Both the position numbers and the translations under genes were made by a program. The notes under the pieces were generated by a model. The model had not been told where the DNA came from, did not search any database, and worked only from the letters and a program-made list of their open reading frames with translations. Positions 1 through 7,969 of a stretch of DNA of 49,102 nucleotides are shown one piece after another (positions within the stretch are counted from its first letter, which is position 1; each line of letters starts with the position of its first letter). Source of the stretch: Hyphomonadaceae bacterium UBA5336 (GTDB taxonomy: Bacteria > Pseudomonadota > Alphaproteobacteria > Caulobacterales > Hyphomonadaceae); NCBI GenBank assembly GCA_002408125.1, contig DHQO01000026.1:80742-129843 (forward strand). The letters run 5' to 3'.

Positions 1-1049
1 CCGGTCGGCACCGCGATGATCATGGTCGCAGCCACGAAATAGGCCTTCAGGTCCAGGCTCATGCCCACCGTGTACATGTGGTGAGCCCACACGATGAAGC
101 CGATCACACCGATGGAGACCATGGCATAGGCCATGCCGAGATAGCCGAAGATCGGCTTTTTCGAGAAGGTCGACACGATGTGAGAGATGATGCCGAAAGC
201 CGGCAGGATCATGATGTAGACTTCCGGGTGACCGAAGAACCAGAACAGGTGCTGGAACATCACCGGATCGCCACCGCCAGCCGGGTTGAAGAACTGCGAG
301 CCAAAATTGCGGTCGGTCAGCAGCATGGTCAGCGCGCCGGCGAGCACGGGCAGGGCGAGCAGCAGCAGCACCGCGGTGATCAGGATCGACCAGGCAAAGA
401 GCGGCATCTTGTGCAGGGTCATCCCCGGCGCGCGCATGTTGAGGATGGTCACGATATAGTTGATCGCGCCCAGGATGGAGGCGATGCCGGCCGTATGCAG
501 CGACAGGATGAGCAGGTCCATCGCCGGCCCGTCATGGCCTGTCGAACTCGACAAGGGTGGATAGAGCACCCAACCGCCGCCAAAGCCGTCATAGGAGCCG
601 TAGCCCGGAATGAACATGGACAGCATCAGCAGGAAGAAGGCGATACCGGTCAGCCACAGCGAGATATTGTTCATCCGCGGGAAGGCCATGTCCGGCGCGC
701 CGATCATCAGCGGCACGAAATAGTTGCCGAAACCCCCGATCAGCGCCGGCATGACCATGAAGAAGATCATGATCAGGCCGTGATAGGTGATCACGACATT
801 GTAGAAGTGCTTGGCGTGCTCGATGTCGCCGCCGACAAACTGGGTCAGCACACCGATGCCCGGCTCGGCCAGTTCCCAGCGGATCAGGCCCGACAGGCCA
901 TAGCCGACAATGCCGGCAATCAGCGCGAAGACCAGATAGAGCATGCCGATGTCTTTGTGGTTGGTCGAATAGAACCAACGCACGAAAAAGCCCGGCTTCT
1001 CATCGTGGCCATGATCGGCGCCGTCGAGTGCGATTTCATCCATGGGCAT
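1..1049 (-). CDS. ctaD: Cytochrome c oxidase subunit I, 3'-truncated by window edge
   Basis: Catalytic heme-copper subunit of aa3-type cytochrome c oxidase in the inner membrane; it reduces O2 and pumps protons. Translation from the ATG at 1049 gives about 349 residues and no stop before the window edge. Hallmarks seen are the amino-terminal WFYSTNHKDIG, the YHGLIMIFFMVMPALIGGFG heme-ligand helix, and the HPEVYIMILPAFG segment with the Tyr-crosslinked His of the CuB site. It breaks off at IIAVPT, where the family continues GIKVFSW, so roughly the last third lies outside. The start codon lies 2 bp after the ctaC stop, so the two are co-transcribed. Family assignment is secure. Confidence 0.97.
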   Translation of the reverse strand, partial: MPMDEIALDGADHGHDEKPGFFVRWFYSTNHKDIGMLYLVFALIAGIVGYGLSGLIRWELAEPGIGVLTQFVGGDIEHAKHFYNVVITYHGLIMIFFMVMPALIGGFGNYFVPLMIGAPDMAFPRMNNISLWLTGIAFFLLMLSMFIPGYGSYDGFGGGWVLYPPLSSSTGHDGPAMDLLILSLHTAGIASILGAINYIVTILNMRAPGMTLHKMPLFAWSILITAVLLLLALPVLAGALTMLLTDRNFGSQFFNPAGGGDPVMFQHLFWFFGHPEVYIMILPAFGIISHIVSTFSKKPIFGYLGMAYAMVSIGVIGFIVWAHHMYTVGMSLDLKAYFVAATMIIAVPT

Positions 1050-1051
1050 GA

Positions 1052-2038
1052 TCAGTGTCCCTCAATCGTATTGATTTCGGCGAAGCGGACAGCCTCGTCT
1101 TCAAGCGCGGCGTCGACAATCTGGACGGCGCCTTCGAAATTCCCGCTGAGCATTTCCGCCGACCAGCGAGCATAGTCGTCCTCGGAGACAACACGCACTT
1201 CAATCGGCATGAAGGCGTGATTGATGCCGCAAAGTTCCGAGCACTGACCGTAATAAACGCCCGGCTCGGTCACCAGGAACCAGCCCTCGTTGAGCTTGCC
1301 CGGCACCGCATCGGTCTTCACACCGAATGCCGGCACGGTCCAGGAATGGATCACGTCGGATGCGGTTGTCTGGTAGCGGATATAACGGTTGACGGGGACC
1401 ACCATGGGATAATCCGCGGCGAGATTTCTCGGCTTTGAAGCAAAGTCGGTGCGGCCCGTCGCGCTCTCATAATCGGCCTGGTCCGTTGGACGGCCGCGGT
1501 GGATCGGGTTCGAGACATAAGACAGCGGATAGCCTTCATCGTCGACGATGTCGGCATATTCATAGGTCCAGTTCCACTGGTTGCCCTGCGCCTTCACCGT
1601 GATCCAGCCCATGGCGGCGGCCTCGGGATAGACATTCGGGTCGTCCATGTCGCCCGACTCGGCGATGGCGATCAGGTCGGGCTCCTGTTCGATGTAGAAC
1701 AGGTTGGTGAACGACGGCAGCGCGATCACAGCCAGGATCAGCACCGGAACCACCGTCCAGACCACTTCAACCAGCGTGTTGTGGCTGAACTTGCTGGGGT
1801 TCGGATTGGCGCGCTTGTTATAGCGCACCATCACCCAGGCCAGCAGCACCGTCACAAACAGCGTAATGACAGTGATGATCACAATCAGGAATGAATTGAA
1901 GAAATGCAGGCGTTCCCCGATTCGGGTCACTGCCGGCTGAAGACCCAGGCCACCGGGCTCGGGCCCCGAGGCGTAGGCGGCGCCCGCCAGAAGTGCGGCG
2001 CCGAAACTGATGCAAAGAGTGCGCAAGGCCGAAGACAT
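1052..2038 (-). CDS. ctaC: Cytochrome c oxidase subunit II
   Basis: 328 residues. Subunit II accepts electrons from cytochrome c through the binuclear CuA centre and passes them to subunit I. An amino-terminal signal peptide (cleavage probably near AYASG) and two transmembrane helices, around residues 45-70 and 90-110, anchor a periplasmic cupredoxin domain. CuA ligands are visible: His231 in VIHSW, then Cys266, Cys270, His274 and Met277 in the C-SEL-C-GIN-H-AF-M stretch. A strong AGGAGG lies 6 bp before the ATG. It is the first gene of the ctaC-ctaD operon; later genes (ctaB, ctaG, subunit III) would lie to the left of the window. Confidence 0.97.
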   Translation of the reverse strand: MSSALRTLCISFGAALLAGAAYASGPEPGGLGLQPAVTRIGERLHFFNSFLIVIITVITLFVTVLLAWVMVRYNKRANPNPSKFSHNTLVEVVWTVVPVLILAVIALPSFTNLFYIEQEPDLIAIAESGDMDDPNVYPEAAAMGWITVKAQGNQWNWTYEYADIVDDEGYPLSYVSNPIHRGRPTDQADYESATGRTDFASKPRNLAADYPMVVPVNRYIRYQTTASDVIHSWTVPAFGVKTDAVPGKLNEGWFLVTEPGVYYGQCSELCGINHAFMPIEVRVVSEDDYARWSAEMLSGNFEGAVQIVDAALEDEAVRFAEINTIEGH

Positions 2039-2187
2039 ACTTATCCTCCTATTGTTGTTGCATGTACCGCGCGTGCCTATCCGTGGCGAGCGCTAATCGC
2101 GGTCATTTTTGTCGCATCATCTCCGGCTTGTGATTTCTGGCTCCAATGTGGGTGTGGTAGGCTTTAGTTCCTGCAAGGGAGGTAAGC
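2039..2187. other. Divergent intergenic region, ctaC / TPR gene
   Basis: 149 bp carrying the promoters of two divergent genes. It contains the AGGAGG Shine-Dalgarno of ctaC next to 2038 and a GGGAGG about 4 bp before the TPR gene. I see no convincing -35/-10 pair and no operator palindrome. Confidence 0.5.
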
Positions 2188-2742
2188 ATGAAAAAAACCA
2201 TACTCGCCGGTCTCGCATGTCTCGCCATTGGCGCGGGAACCGCATCTGCCCAGGCCATCATCATTGGCGGCGGGCTTGCCAAGGACTGCTTCATGGAGGT
2301 CCAGGCCCAGTCGACACAGTTCACACAGGTCGAGGACACCTGCACCCAGGCCCTGGAATCGGAAGTCATGACCCGCGCCAACCGCGCGGCAACTTACGTC
2401 AATCGCGGCATCATCCGGATGCGCTCGGGCGACTATCCCAGCGCGCTGAACGACTATGACCGTGCCATAGGCCTCGATGAGGAACTGGGCGCGGCCTATC
2501 TCAATCGCGGCGCGGCGCTGATTCTATCGGGCGACCATGCCGGCGCGAAGGTTGCGCTTGACCGCGCAATCGAGCTGCACACCAACGACCTGCATGCAGC
2601 CCACTACAACCGCGCCATCGCCAGGGAACATACCGGCGATGTCTCCGGCGCTTATTACGACTTCCTCGAAGCGGCCGAACTGGCCCCGGAATGGGATCTG
2701 CCCCAGCGCCAGCTGGAACGCTTTACGGTAACCCAGGGCTGA
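2188..2742 (+). CDS. Exported tetratricopeptide-repeat protein
   Basis: 184 residues, probably periplasmic. The signal peptide is MKKTILAGLACLAIGAGTASA with likely cleavage after Ala21 (ASA|Q). Three consecutive TPR units fit residues 66-99, 100-133 and 134-167, each with the Y.NRG/AIA, GDY..A and DRAIEL-type pattern. Cys34 and Cys52 before the repeats could form a disulfide. TPRs bind peptides or proteins; no enzymatic domain is visible. GGGAGG sits just before the ATG. It is convergent with dnaB (4 bp between stops). The divergent position next to ctaC might hint at an envelope or respiratory role, but that is speculation. Confidence 0.85.
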   Translation: MKKTILAGLACLAIGAGTASAQAIIIGGGLAKDCFMEVQAQSTQFTQVEDTCTQALESEVMTRANRAATYVNRGIIRMRSGDYPSALNDYDRAIGLDEELGAAYLNRGAALILSGDHAGAKVALDRAIELHTNDLHAAHYNRAIAREHTGDVSGAYYDFLEAAELAPEWDLPQRQLERFTVTQG

Positions 2743-2746
2743 CCGC

Positions 2747-4228
2747 CTAGAATTCGTCCGACACGCTACCGCGGTCGAGATTGCCGAACCGGGTGACATT
2801 GGCATCGAAGGCCAGTGTCACCTTGCCGATGGGGCCGTGGCGCTGCTTGCCGATGATCACCTCGGCCGTGCCATAAACCTGGTCCATGCGCTCGCGCCAG
2901 CGGGTCCATTTCTCGCTGGAATTGGGGTCGTTCGGATCCGATTGCGGCTCGGTCCGCTCCAGATAATAGCTTTCGCGGAACACGAACATCACCACGTCGG
3001 CGTCTTGTTCGATCGAGCCCGATTCGCGCAGGTCCGAGAGTTGCGGACGCTTGTCGTCGCGCTGTTCCACCTGACGGGAAAGCTGTGACAGGGCGATGAC
3101 GGGGACGTTCAGGTCCTTGGCCAGCGCCTTCAGCGCCATGGAGATCTGGGTGATCTCCTGCACCCGGTTCTCATTGCCCTTGCCGCCCGCGCTGGTGATC
3201 AGCTGGAGATAATCGATGATGATCATGTCCAGGCCCACCGTGCGGTGGAGCCGGCGGGCGCGCGCGGCGAGCTGGCTGATCGAAAGCCCGCCCGTATCGT
3301 CGATATGCAGCGGCAGGTTCTGCAACTCGGCCACTGCATCGCGGATCTTGTCGAAATCACGCGCTTCCAGTTCGCCGGAGCGGAACTTGTGCGAGCTGAT
3401 CCCGGTGCGCTCGGCGATGATCCGGGTGGCGAGCTGTTCTGCCGACATCTCCAGCGAGAAGAAGGCGACGACCGCGCCATCCACGGTCTTGCGTGAGCCG
3501 TCCTCCTGGACCTCTCGCCGGCAGGCGGAGGCGGCATTGTAGGCAATGTTTGTCGCCAGCGAGGTCTTCCCCATGGAGGGACGGCCGGCGAGGATGATCA
3601 GGTCAGACGGATGCAGTCCGCCGAGCTTGTGGTCGAGATCGTCCAGATGTGTCGCGATGCCGGCAATCTTGCCGTCGCGCTGGAAGGCAGCCTCGGCCAT
3701 GACCAGCGATTCGCGCACCGCCGTGCCGAAATCGGTAAAGCCGCGCTGGGACGAGCCGCGCTCGGCAAGGGCGAAAAGCTCGCGTTCGGCCAACTCGATC
3801 TGGTCGCTGCCGCCCTGCCCCTGTTCCGGCGTCAGGGCACGCGAGCGCAGGCCGGTGCCGATGTTCAGGAGCTCCCGGCGCACGGCGAGATCGCGGATGA
3901 TGCGCGCATAGTCGGTCACCTCCGGCCCGAAGGCGGCGCTTTCCAAGAGGTCGACGAGATAGGACGCGCCGCCAATCGCGGCGAGCTGGTCGGTCTTCTC
4001 GAACTGCTCGCGCAGGGTCACGCCATCGGCCACCCGGCCCTGTTCGATCAGGCCGGCACAGGTGGCATAGATCTCCTGGTGAGCCGGGGCATAGAAGTCC
4101 TCCGGCCGCAGAATCTCGGTCACGCGCTGGTATGCGTTATTGTCGAACAGTATCGCACCCAGCACCGCGGCTTCTGCCGCGAGATTGTTGGGCACATCCA
4201 CACTGGGGTTGTCATGATCTTTCGCCAT
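2747..4228 (-). CDS. dnaB: Replicative DNA helicase
   Basis: 493 residues, hexameric 5'-3' helicase of the replication fork. The amino-terminal DnaB domain (about 16-120) binds primase. The carboxy-terminal RecA-like ATPase carries Walker A GRPSMGKT at 215-222, Walker B IIIDYLQL at 336-343, and the SDLRESGSIEQDADVV motif with the sensor/arginine-finger region near 400. Length is slightly above the E. coli protein. It lies downstream of the rplI/rpsR/rpsF operon on the same strand but is separated by a strong terminator (4348-4379), so it probably has its own promoter in the 120 bp before the ATG, although none is obvious there. Confidence 0.97.
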   Translation of the reverse strand: MAKDHDNPSVDVPNNLAAEAAVLGAILFDNNAYQRVTEILRPEDFYAPAHQEIYATCAGLIEQGRVADGVTLREQFEKTDQLAAIGGASYLVDLLESAAFGPEVTDYARIIRDLAVRRELLNIGTGLRSRALTPEQGQGGSDQIELAERELFALAERGSSQRGFTDFGTAVRESLVMAEAAFQRDGKIAGIATHLDDLDHKLGGLHPSDLIILAGRPSMGKTSLATNIAYNAASACRREVQEDGSRKTVDGAVVAFFSLEMSAEQLATRIIAERTGISSHKFRSGELEARDFDKIRDAVAELQNLPLHIDDTGGLSISQLAARARRLHRTVGLDMIIIDYLQLITSAGGKGNENRVQEITQISMALKALAKDLNVPVIALSQLSRQVEQRDDKRPQLSDLRESGSIEQDADVVMFVFRESYYLERTEPQSDPNDPNSSEKWTRWRERMDQVYGTAEVIIGKQRHGPIGKVTLAFDANVTRFGNLDRGSVSDEF

Positions 4229-4347
4229 CCGCCCTGCCTAACCAAATTCGAGTTGCATTTCGCGGCTTGACTTCGCTCCGTTCGCGGAGGGTTCCAATCC
4301 CTTCACAATCTCTGATTCGCCGTGGGAAATCAGCCGTGCCGGCAAAG

Positions 4348-4379
4348 AAAAACCGCAGCGCCGAAACGCTGCGGTTTTT
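4348..4379 (-). terminator. Rho-independent terminator after rplI
   Basis: Perfect 13-bp inverted repeat AAAAACCGCAGCG / CGCTGCGGTTTTT around a 6-base loop (4361-4366). On the minus strand it starts about 25 bp after the rplI stop and ends in a T run, so it ends the ribosomal operon before dnaB. The stem is flanked by A and T tracts and could work in both directions. Confidence 0.9.
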
Positions 4380-4403
4380 CGATTTTTGTCGGGCGGGTGA
4401 GGA

Positions 4404-4994
4404 CTAGTCCTCTTCGCCACCCGCGATCTGGTCGGCCATTTCGGCCGCCGCTTCGGCCATCTCGCCGGCCTGTTCTTCGACGATGGCGCGCTGTTCGGCC
4501 TGCAGGGTTTCCAGCACGTCCTCCCCAGCAGCCTGACGCTCGGCTTCGTCTTCCGAGCGAGCCACATTGACCTGAACCGTCACCGAAACCTCGGCGTGCA
4601 GGCGAATGCCAACATCATAGACGCCGATCGCCTTGATCGGCTGATTCAGGATAACCTGGCTGCGGGACACATTGTGCCCGGCTTCCTTGGCGGCCTCGGA
4701 GATGTCACGGGCGCTGACCGAACCGTAAAGCTGGCCGGTTTCACCGGATTGGCGGATCAGCACGAAGCTTTCGCCCTCCAGGGACTGGCCCTCGGATTCG
4801 GCGGACGCACGGGCATCGGCATTGCGCTGTTCGATGACTTCACGTTCGGCTTCGAAACGGCGGCGGTTGCGCTCGGTAGCGAGCAGCGCCTTGCCCTGCG
4901 GGATCAGGAAGTTGCGGGCATAGCCGTTCTTCACATTCACTTCGTCACCAATGGTGCCGAGCTTTTCCACGCGTTCAAGAAGGATCACTTGCAT
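4404..4994 (-). CDS. rplI: 50S ribosomal protein L9
   Basis: 196 residues; binds 23S rRNA at the base of the L1 stalk. The amino terminus MQVILLERVEKLG..GDEV.VK.GYARNFLIPQGKA is the L9 signature. The central helix (about 45-75) and carboxy-terminal domain (about 78-148, with SVSARDI and VGIRLHAEV) follow. An acidic Ala/Glu-rich tail of about 45 residues extends beyond the E. coli length and ends GGEED; such tails are common in Alphaproteobacteria. Last gene of the rpsF-rpsR-rplI operon, 13 bp after rpsR. Confidence 0.97.
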   Translation of the reverse strand: MQVILLERVEKLGTIGDEVNVKNGYARNFLIPQGKALLATERNRRRFEAEREVIEQRNADARASAESEGQSLEGESFVLIRQSGETGQLYGSVSARDISEAAKEAGHNVSRSQVILNQPIKAIGVYDVGIRLHAEVSVTVQVNVARSEDEAERQAAGEDVLETLQAEQRAIVEEQAGEMAEAAAEMADQIAGGEED

Positions 4995-5007
4995 CTGTCG
5001 GCTCCCT

Positions 5008-5277
5008 CTATTTCACAGCGAAGGGCAGGAGCGCGAGGATGCGCGCGCGCTTGATGGCGCGGGCGAGCTTGCGCTGATTCTTGATGTTCACTGCCGTGAT
5101 CCGCGAAGGGACAATCTTGCCCTTCTCGGAGATGTAGCGTTGCAGCAGCTTCACATCCTTGTAGTCGATCTTCGGGGCTTTGGCGCCGGAGAACGGGTCC
5201 ACCTTGCGCCGGCGGCCGAACGGGCGGCGAGCCGGGAGATTGGTGATGTTCATGCCAGAGGCGTTCTTGCTAGCCAT
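5008..5277 (-). CDS. rpsR: 30S ribosomal protein S18
   Basis: 89 residues; pairs with S6 on the platform of the small subunit. The family core KVDPFSGAKAPKIDYKDVKLL, KGKIVPSRITAVN and RALKRARILALLPF-like segments are present (here AIKRARILALLPF). The amino terminus is basic, with GRRRK. It lies 12 bp downstream of rpsF, preceded by GGAGG (aggaggacacac before the ATG), and is translated from the same mRNA as rpsF and rplI. Confidence 0.97.
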   Translation of the reverse strand: MASKNASGMNITNLPARRPFGRRRKVDPFSGAKAPKIDYKDVKLLQRYISEKGKIVPSRITAVNIKNQRKLARAIKRARILALLPFAVK

Positions 5278-5289
5278 GTGTGTGTCCTC

Positions 5290-5676
5290 CTAGCGCCGGT
5301 CGCCGCGATCACCGCGGTCACCACGATCGCCGCGGTCACTGCGTTCGCCGCGATCCTTGCGGGAGACGACAGGCGAAGGCTCTTCGTCCAGTTCGTCGAC
5401 GCGGATGGTAAGGTAACGCATCACATCGTCGGAGATGCGGTGACGGCGTTCGATCTCGTGGATCGCAGTGGCCGGACCGTCAACGTTCAGCAGGGAGTAG
5501 TGGCCCTTGCGCTGCTTGTTGATCGGATAGGCGAGGTTCCGCAGGCCCCAGTATTCGGTCTTGGAGACCGTGGCGCCCTTGTCGCGCAGATACTCAGCCA
5601 GTTCTTCAGTGAGGGCCTCGGCCTGGGCAGGCGAGATATCGGGTCGTGAAATCACGACATGTTCGTAGTAAGGCAT
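5290..5676 (-). CDS. rpsF: 30S ribosomal protein S6 with Asp-Arg-Gly repeat tail
   Basis: 128 residues. The alpha/beta core MPYYEHVVI..PDIS.AQAEALTEEL, GLRNLAYPINKQRKGHY and DDVMRYLTIRVDELDEEPS is typical of S6, which binds S18 and 16S rRNA. The last 20 residues are a charged repeat built from DRG/ERS/DRG units (about 107-128), longer and more regular than the usual glutamate-rich or KA-rich tail. First gene of the S6-S18-L9 operon, with a promoter at 5791-5820 and an untranslated leader of about 110 bases. Confidence 0.97.
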   Translation of the reverse strand: MPYYEHVVISRPDISPAQAEALTEELAEYLRDKGATVSKTEYWGLRNLAYPINKQRKGHYSLLNVDGPATAIHEIERRHRISDDVMRYLTIRVDELDEEPSPVVSRKDRGERSDRGDRGDRGDRGDRR

Positions 5677-5745
5677 TCTCTCTTTCCCGTTTTGGAAAGC
5701 GGCGCAGCCGGGCGGGAAACCCAGGCCACGATGGCCCCTGCAATC

Positions 5746-5761
5746 GGGAGACTATTCTCCC
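5746..5761 (-). promoter_or_regulatory. Hairpin in rpsF operon leader
   Basis: GGGAGA-ATAG-TCTCCC on the minus strand: a perfect 6-bp stem with a 4-base loop, 70-85 bases upstream of the rpsF start and inside the predicted 5' leader. Ribosomal operons of this type are often autoregulated by S6:S18 binding to leader RNA. This hairpin is a candidate site, but I do not see the published motif clearly. Confidence 0.35.
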
Positions 5762-5790
5762 ATACAGGACCGCATTCCGTGCAAGCCGCG

Positions 5791-5820
5791 GTATAAGCCA
5801 GACACAGCGCAGAAAATCAA
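5791..5820 (-). promoter_or_regulatory. Predicted sigma-70 promoter of rpsF-rpsR-rplI
   Basis: On the minus strand TTGATT (5820-5815), an 18-bp spacer, then TTATAC (5796-5791). Both hexamers are close to consensus. It lies about 115 bp upstream of the rpsF ATG with a single-gene leader between. Judged by eye only. Confidence 0.6.
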
Positions 5821-5893
5821 CTGCCTTGCGCTTTTGATTTGCACAGACTAGGCCCGCGCCCAAATCAGATACGAGTCTCAGAAGGGAGATGGC

Positions 5894-6844
5894 ATGGGCA
5901 AATTGGCGTTTCTGTTCCCCGGTCAGGGCAGCCAGGCGATCGGCATGGGCAAGGAACTGGCCGAGGCCTTCGCATCGGCCCGGGCCGTCTTCGAGGAAGT
6001 CGACAACGCGCTCGGCCAGGACCTGTCCGGCCTGATGTGGGATGGCGATATCGAGACCCTGACCCTGACCTCCAACACCCAGCCAGCGCTGATGGCCCAC
6101 TCGCTTGCCGCCATGAAGGCACTGGAGGCCGAGTTCGGCGTGGATGTCACCGCCGCCGCCTTCGCCGCCGGGCACTCGCTGGGCGAATACTCCGCCCTGG
6201 CCGCCGCCGGTGCGATCAGTATCGGCGATACAGCGAAGCTCCTGCGCGTGCGCGGCGATGCCATGCAGGCCGCCGTGCCGGCTGGCGAGGGGGCCATGGC
6301 CGCACTGCTGGGCGCCGATCTCGACCAGGCCGAGGCCGCATGCGAGGCCGGGCGCGCCATGGGCGGAGCCTGCGAAATCGCCAATGACAACGCCCCCGGC
6401 CAGCTCGTCCTGTCGGGTACCAAGGCCGCCATCGATGCGGCCTGTGAGCATGCCAGCGCCAATGGCGTGAAGAAGGCAGTCCCTCTCACGGTCTCCGCGC
6501 CCTTCCACTGTTCGCTGATGGCGCCGGCTGCCGATGCCATGGCCGCCGCTCTGGCCGAAACCGAAATCACGGCGCCGAAAGTGCCGGTCGTGGCCAATGT
6601 CACGACCGAGCCAACGACGGATCCGGACGCGATTTCCGCGAATCTCGTCGCCCAGGTCACAGGGCGGGTGCGCTGGACCGAGACAATCCAGTATATGGTT
6701 TCCCATGGCGTCGATACGACCGCCGAGGCCGGCACCGGAAAAGTTCTCACGGTCATGCAGAGACGAATCGAGAGAAGCCTTAAGGGCTTTACCCTGGCGA
6801 CGCCCGAGGACCTTGAGGCCTTCGCCGCCGCGATGAAAGGATAG
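5894..6844 (+). CDS. fabD: Malonyl-CoA:ACP transacylase
   Basis: 316 residues; moves malonyl from CoA to acyl carrier protein to feed fatty-acid elongation in the cytoplasm. The family start LAFLFPGQGSQ, the nucleophile elbow GHSLGEYSA (Ser95), the substrate-carboxylate Arg120 in LLRVRG and the active-site His205 in SAPFHCSLM are all visible. The typical GTGKVLT near the carboxy terminus is present. A GGGAGA lies about 5 bp before the ATG. First gene of the fabD-fabG-acpP-fabF block; fabG follows after 5 bp. Confidence 0.97.
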   Translation: MGKLAFLFPGQGSQAIGMGKELAEAFASARAVFEEVDNALGQDLSGLMWDGDIETLTLTSNTQPALMAHSLAAMKALEAEFGVDVTAAAFAAGHSLGEYSALAAAGAISIGDTAKLLRVRGDAMQAAVPAGEGAMAALLGADLDQAEAACEAGRAMGGACEIANDNAPGQLVLSGTKAAIDAACEHASANGVKKAVPLTVSAPFHCSLMAPAADAMAAALAETEITAPKVPVVANVTTEPTTDPDAISANLVAQVTGRVRWTETIQYMVSHGVDTTAEAGTGKVLTVMQRRIERSLKGFTLATPEDLEAFAAAMKG

Positions 6845-6849
6845 ACGAC

Positions 6850-7587
6850 ATGTTTTCTCTTGAAGGACGCACCGCGCTGGTCACCGGCGCTTCGGGGGGG
6901 ATCGGCCGCGAGATTGCGCTGGCCCTGTCAGCCGCCGGCGCCAAGGTCGCCCTGTCGGGTACGCGCGAAAGCGTGCTGGAAGAGGTGAAAGCCACCCTGC
7001 CCGGCGAAGGTGCCGTGGTGACCTGCAACCTCTATGACGGGGAATCGGTCGACTCGCTGGTCGGCAAGGCCGAAGAGGCCATCGGCCCGCTCGACATCCT
7101 TGTCGCCAATGCCGGCATCACCCGCGACGGACTGCTTTTACGCATGAAAGACAAGGACTTCGACGATGTCCTGACCGTCAATCTCGCCTCCTATTTCCGC
7201 CTCACGCGCGCCGCGATCAAGGGCATGATGAAGCGCCGCCACGGCCGCATTATCGGCATCACCTCGATTGTCGGTGTCACCGGCAATCCCGGCCAGGCCA
7301 ATTACTGCGCCTCCAAGGCCGGCATGATCGGCTTCACCAAATCGCTCGCCCAGGAGATCGCAAGCCGGGGAATCACCGCCAATTGCGTGGCCCCCGGCTT
7401 TATCGAATCACCGATGACGGACGAACTGCCCGAAAAGCAGAAGGAAGCCCTTCTGGGACAGATTCCCACCGGCCGTCTCGGCCAGGGGAGCGACATCGCC
7501 GCCGCTTGCCTGTATCTTTCCAGCGATGCTGCCAGCTATGTCACGGGGCAGACCCTGCACGTGAATGGCGGCATGGCGATGATCTAG
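6850..7587 (+). CDS. fabG: 3-oxoacyl-ACP reductase
   Basis: 245 residues; NADPH-dependent reduction of beta-ketoacyl-ACP. A classical SDR: cofactor motif TGASGGIG at 12-19, NAG at 87-89, catalytic Ser139, Tyr152 and Lys156 (YCASK), and the carboxy-terminal YVTGQTLHVNGGMAM that is diagnostic of FabG. Follows fabD by 5 bp, so probably translationally linked. The tandem FabD-FabG-AcpP-FabF order distinguishes it from the many other SDRs. Confidence 0.96.
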   Translation: MFSLEGRTALVTGASGGIGREIALALSAAGAKVALSGTRESVLEEVKATLPGEGAVVTCNLYDGESVDSLVGKAEEAIGPLDILVANAGITRDGLLLRMKDKDFDDVLTVNLASYFRLTRAAIKGMMKRRHGRIIGITSIVGVTGNPGQANYCASKAGMIGFTKSLAQEIASRGITANCVAPGFIESPMTDELPEKQKEALLGQIPTGRLGQGSDIAAACLYLSSDAASYVTGQTLHVNGGMAMI

Positions 7588-7703
7588 TAAGAGTGCAACG
7601 CAACAGGGATAGCTGCTTGTCGCATCTGAGACCTGTGTGCTAACGGCAACACCAAGACCTGAATTAAGGGTCCCTAATCAGACATCAAAACAAGAGGTGC
7701 CTC

Positions 7704-7940
7704 ATGTCTGACGTTTTCGAGCGTGTAAAGAAGATCGTTGTCGAGAATCTCGACGTGGAAGCCGACAAGGTCACGGAGCCGGCGAGCTTCATCGACGACC
7801 TGGGCGCAGACAGCCTTGACCTGGTCGAGCTGGTCATGGCCTTCGAAGAAGAATTCAACATCGAGATCCCGGACGAAGTGCAGGAAAACATCCGCACGGT
7901 CGGCGACGCCGTAAAGCACATCAAGGAACACGTGTCCTAA
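7704..7940 (+). CDS. acpP: Acyl carrier protein
   Basis: 78 residues, acidic. The phosphopantetheine attachment serine is Ser37 in LGADSLDLVELVM. Four-helix ACP length and composition are normal (FIDDLGADSLD, FNIEIPDE, VGDAVKHI). An AGAGG precedes the ATG by 6 bp. A 116-bp gap after fabG suggests an extra promoter giving the high ACP expression usual in bacteria; TTGTCG near 7617 followed 17 bp later by CTAACG is a weak candidate. Confidence 0.98.
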   Translation: MSDVFERVKKIVVENLDVEADKVTEPASFIDDLGADSLDLVELVMAFEEEFNIEIPDEVQENIRTVGDAVKHIKEHVS

Positions 7941-7969
7941 GCCACACATAACACAAACTGGGAGGCGGT

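Noticed and set aside
78..1175. A 365-codon plus-strand frame over ctaD.
   Set aside because: Antisense to cytochrome oxidase subunit I, rich in His/Asp/Arg without any motif.
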